DNA of 64,000 nt from Thermus parvatiensis (GTDB taxonomy: Bacteria > Deinococcota > Deinococci > Deinococcales > Thermaceae), in the NCBI RefSeq assembly GCF_001535545.1, contig NZ_CP014141.1, positions 806,001 to 870,000 of the forward strand, read 5' to 3'. The position numbers and the translations under genes were made by a program. Of this stretch, positions 63,961 through 64,000 are shown one piece after another. How positions within the stretch are numbered: the first letter of the stretch is position 1; each line of letters starts with the position of its first letter. The notes beneath the pieces were generated by a model. It worked only from the letters and a program-made list of their open reading frames with translations. It had not been told where the DNA came from and searched no databases.

Positions 63961-64000
63961 GTGTGCGAGCTCGGCGAGAAGCTGAGGGAGGCGCGGGAGC
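63961..64000 (+). CDS. Start of a RodZ/Xre-like helix-turn-helix gene
   Basis: Only 13 codons from GTG 63961 (VCELGEKLREARE) are visible. TAGAAT (63949-63954) is 6 nt upstream. The LGEKLREARE start is typical of RodZ-type HTH proteins, but the window is too short to be sure. Confidence 0.5.
   Translation, partial: MCELGEKLREARE

Overview
The window is a very G+C-rich, gene-dense bacterial chromosome segment that I assign to the genus Thermus, close to T. thermophilus. The reasons are the near-absent intergenic space, ATGA/GTGA gene overlaps, many leaderless -10 boxes placed 6-10 nt before start codons, a LeuB that reads like the well-known Thermus enzyme, and a pilA/comZ competence cluster laid out as in T. 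thermophilus HB27. Species is not resolved.

Layout. 1-1144: end of an IS256-family element. 1209-3292 (-): methylmalonyl-CoA mutase operon. 3374-5789 (+): HxlR regulator, minD, minE, rodA. 5852-9597 (+): potABCD polyamine ABC transporter, then a small cytochrome c. 10015-16652 (-): leu leader, leuC-leuD-leuB, two Uma2 genes, an SDR and ilvD, divergent from tRNA-Leu, trpS and scpA. 18551-20811: Uma2 genes, a HepT/MntA pair and a coiled-coil protein. 21020-26640 (-): O-antigen-ligase-like protein, pilA4, comZ and four more prepilins. 26798-34346 (+): YpdA-type reductase, then ilv leader, ilvB-ilvN-ilvC-leuA-cimA. 34318-37457: Uma2 and an ABC-2 exporter. 37454-41091 (-): a second prepilin cluster. 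41160-46712 (+): plsY, a second MntA/HepT pair, bshB1, argF, Uma2, argC, argJ. 46775-48579 (+): envelope proteins of unknown role. 48700-54543 (-): deoC, PLD protein, maf, mreC, mreD, mrdA, minC. 54618-64000 (+): ychF, OsmC-like, tRNA-Gln, receiver domain, class A PBP, trmJ, histidine kinase, protein deglycation pair (phosphatase and fructosamine kinase), DUF4388 protein, psuG, and the start of a RodZ-like gene.

How the genes work together. The two branched-chain operons (leuCDB...ilvD and ilvBNC-leuA-cimA) encode nearly the whole Leu/Val/Ile pathway, with CimA allowing isoleucine to be made through citramalate. Each operon starts with an attenuator: a Leu/Val/Ile-rich leader peptide followed by mutually exclusive hairpins. 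RodA, MinDE, MreCD, PBP2, MinC and the class A PBP form the cell-shape machinery in separate clusters. The two prepilin clusters share a C5-N4-G5 palindrome next to the predicted -35 of three promoters; I regard this as the best candidate for an undescribed regulatory element.

Quality warning. 18 protein genes, many of them essential (trpS, rodA, mrdA, mreC, plsY, leuB, ilvD), are interrupted by 26 inferred single-base deletions. Twenty-five lie in C or G runs of four or more bases and one in a run of three. Restoring one base at each site gives a complete gene whose length is a multiple of three. I read these as base-calling errors of the assembly, so the genes are annotated as full CDSs and the site is named in each entry.
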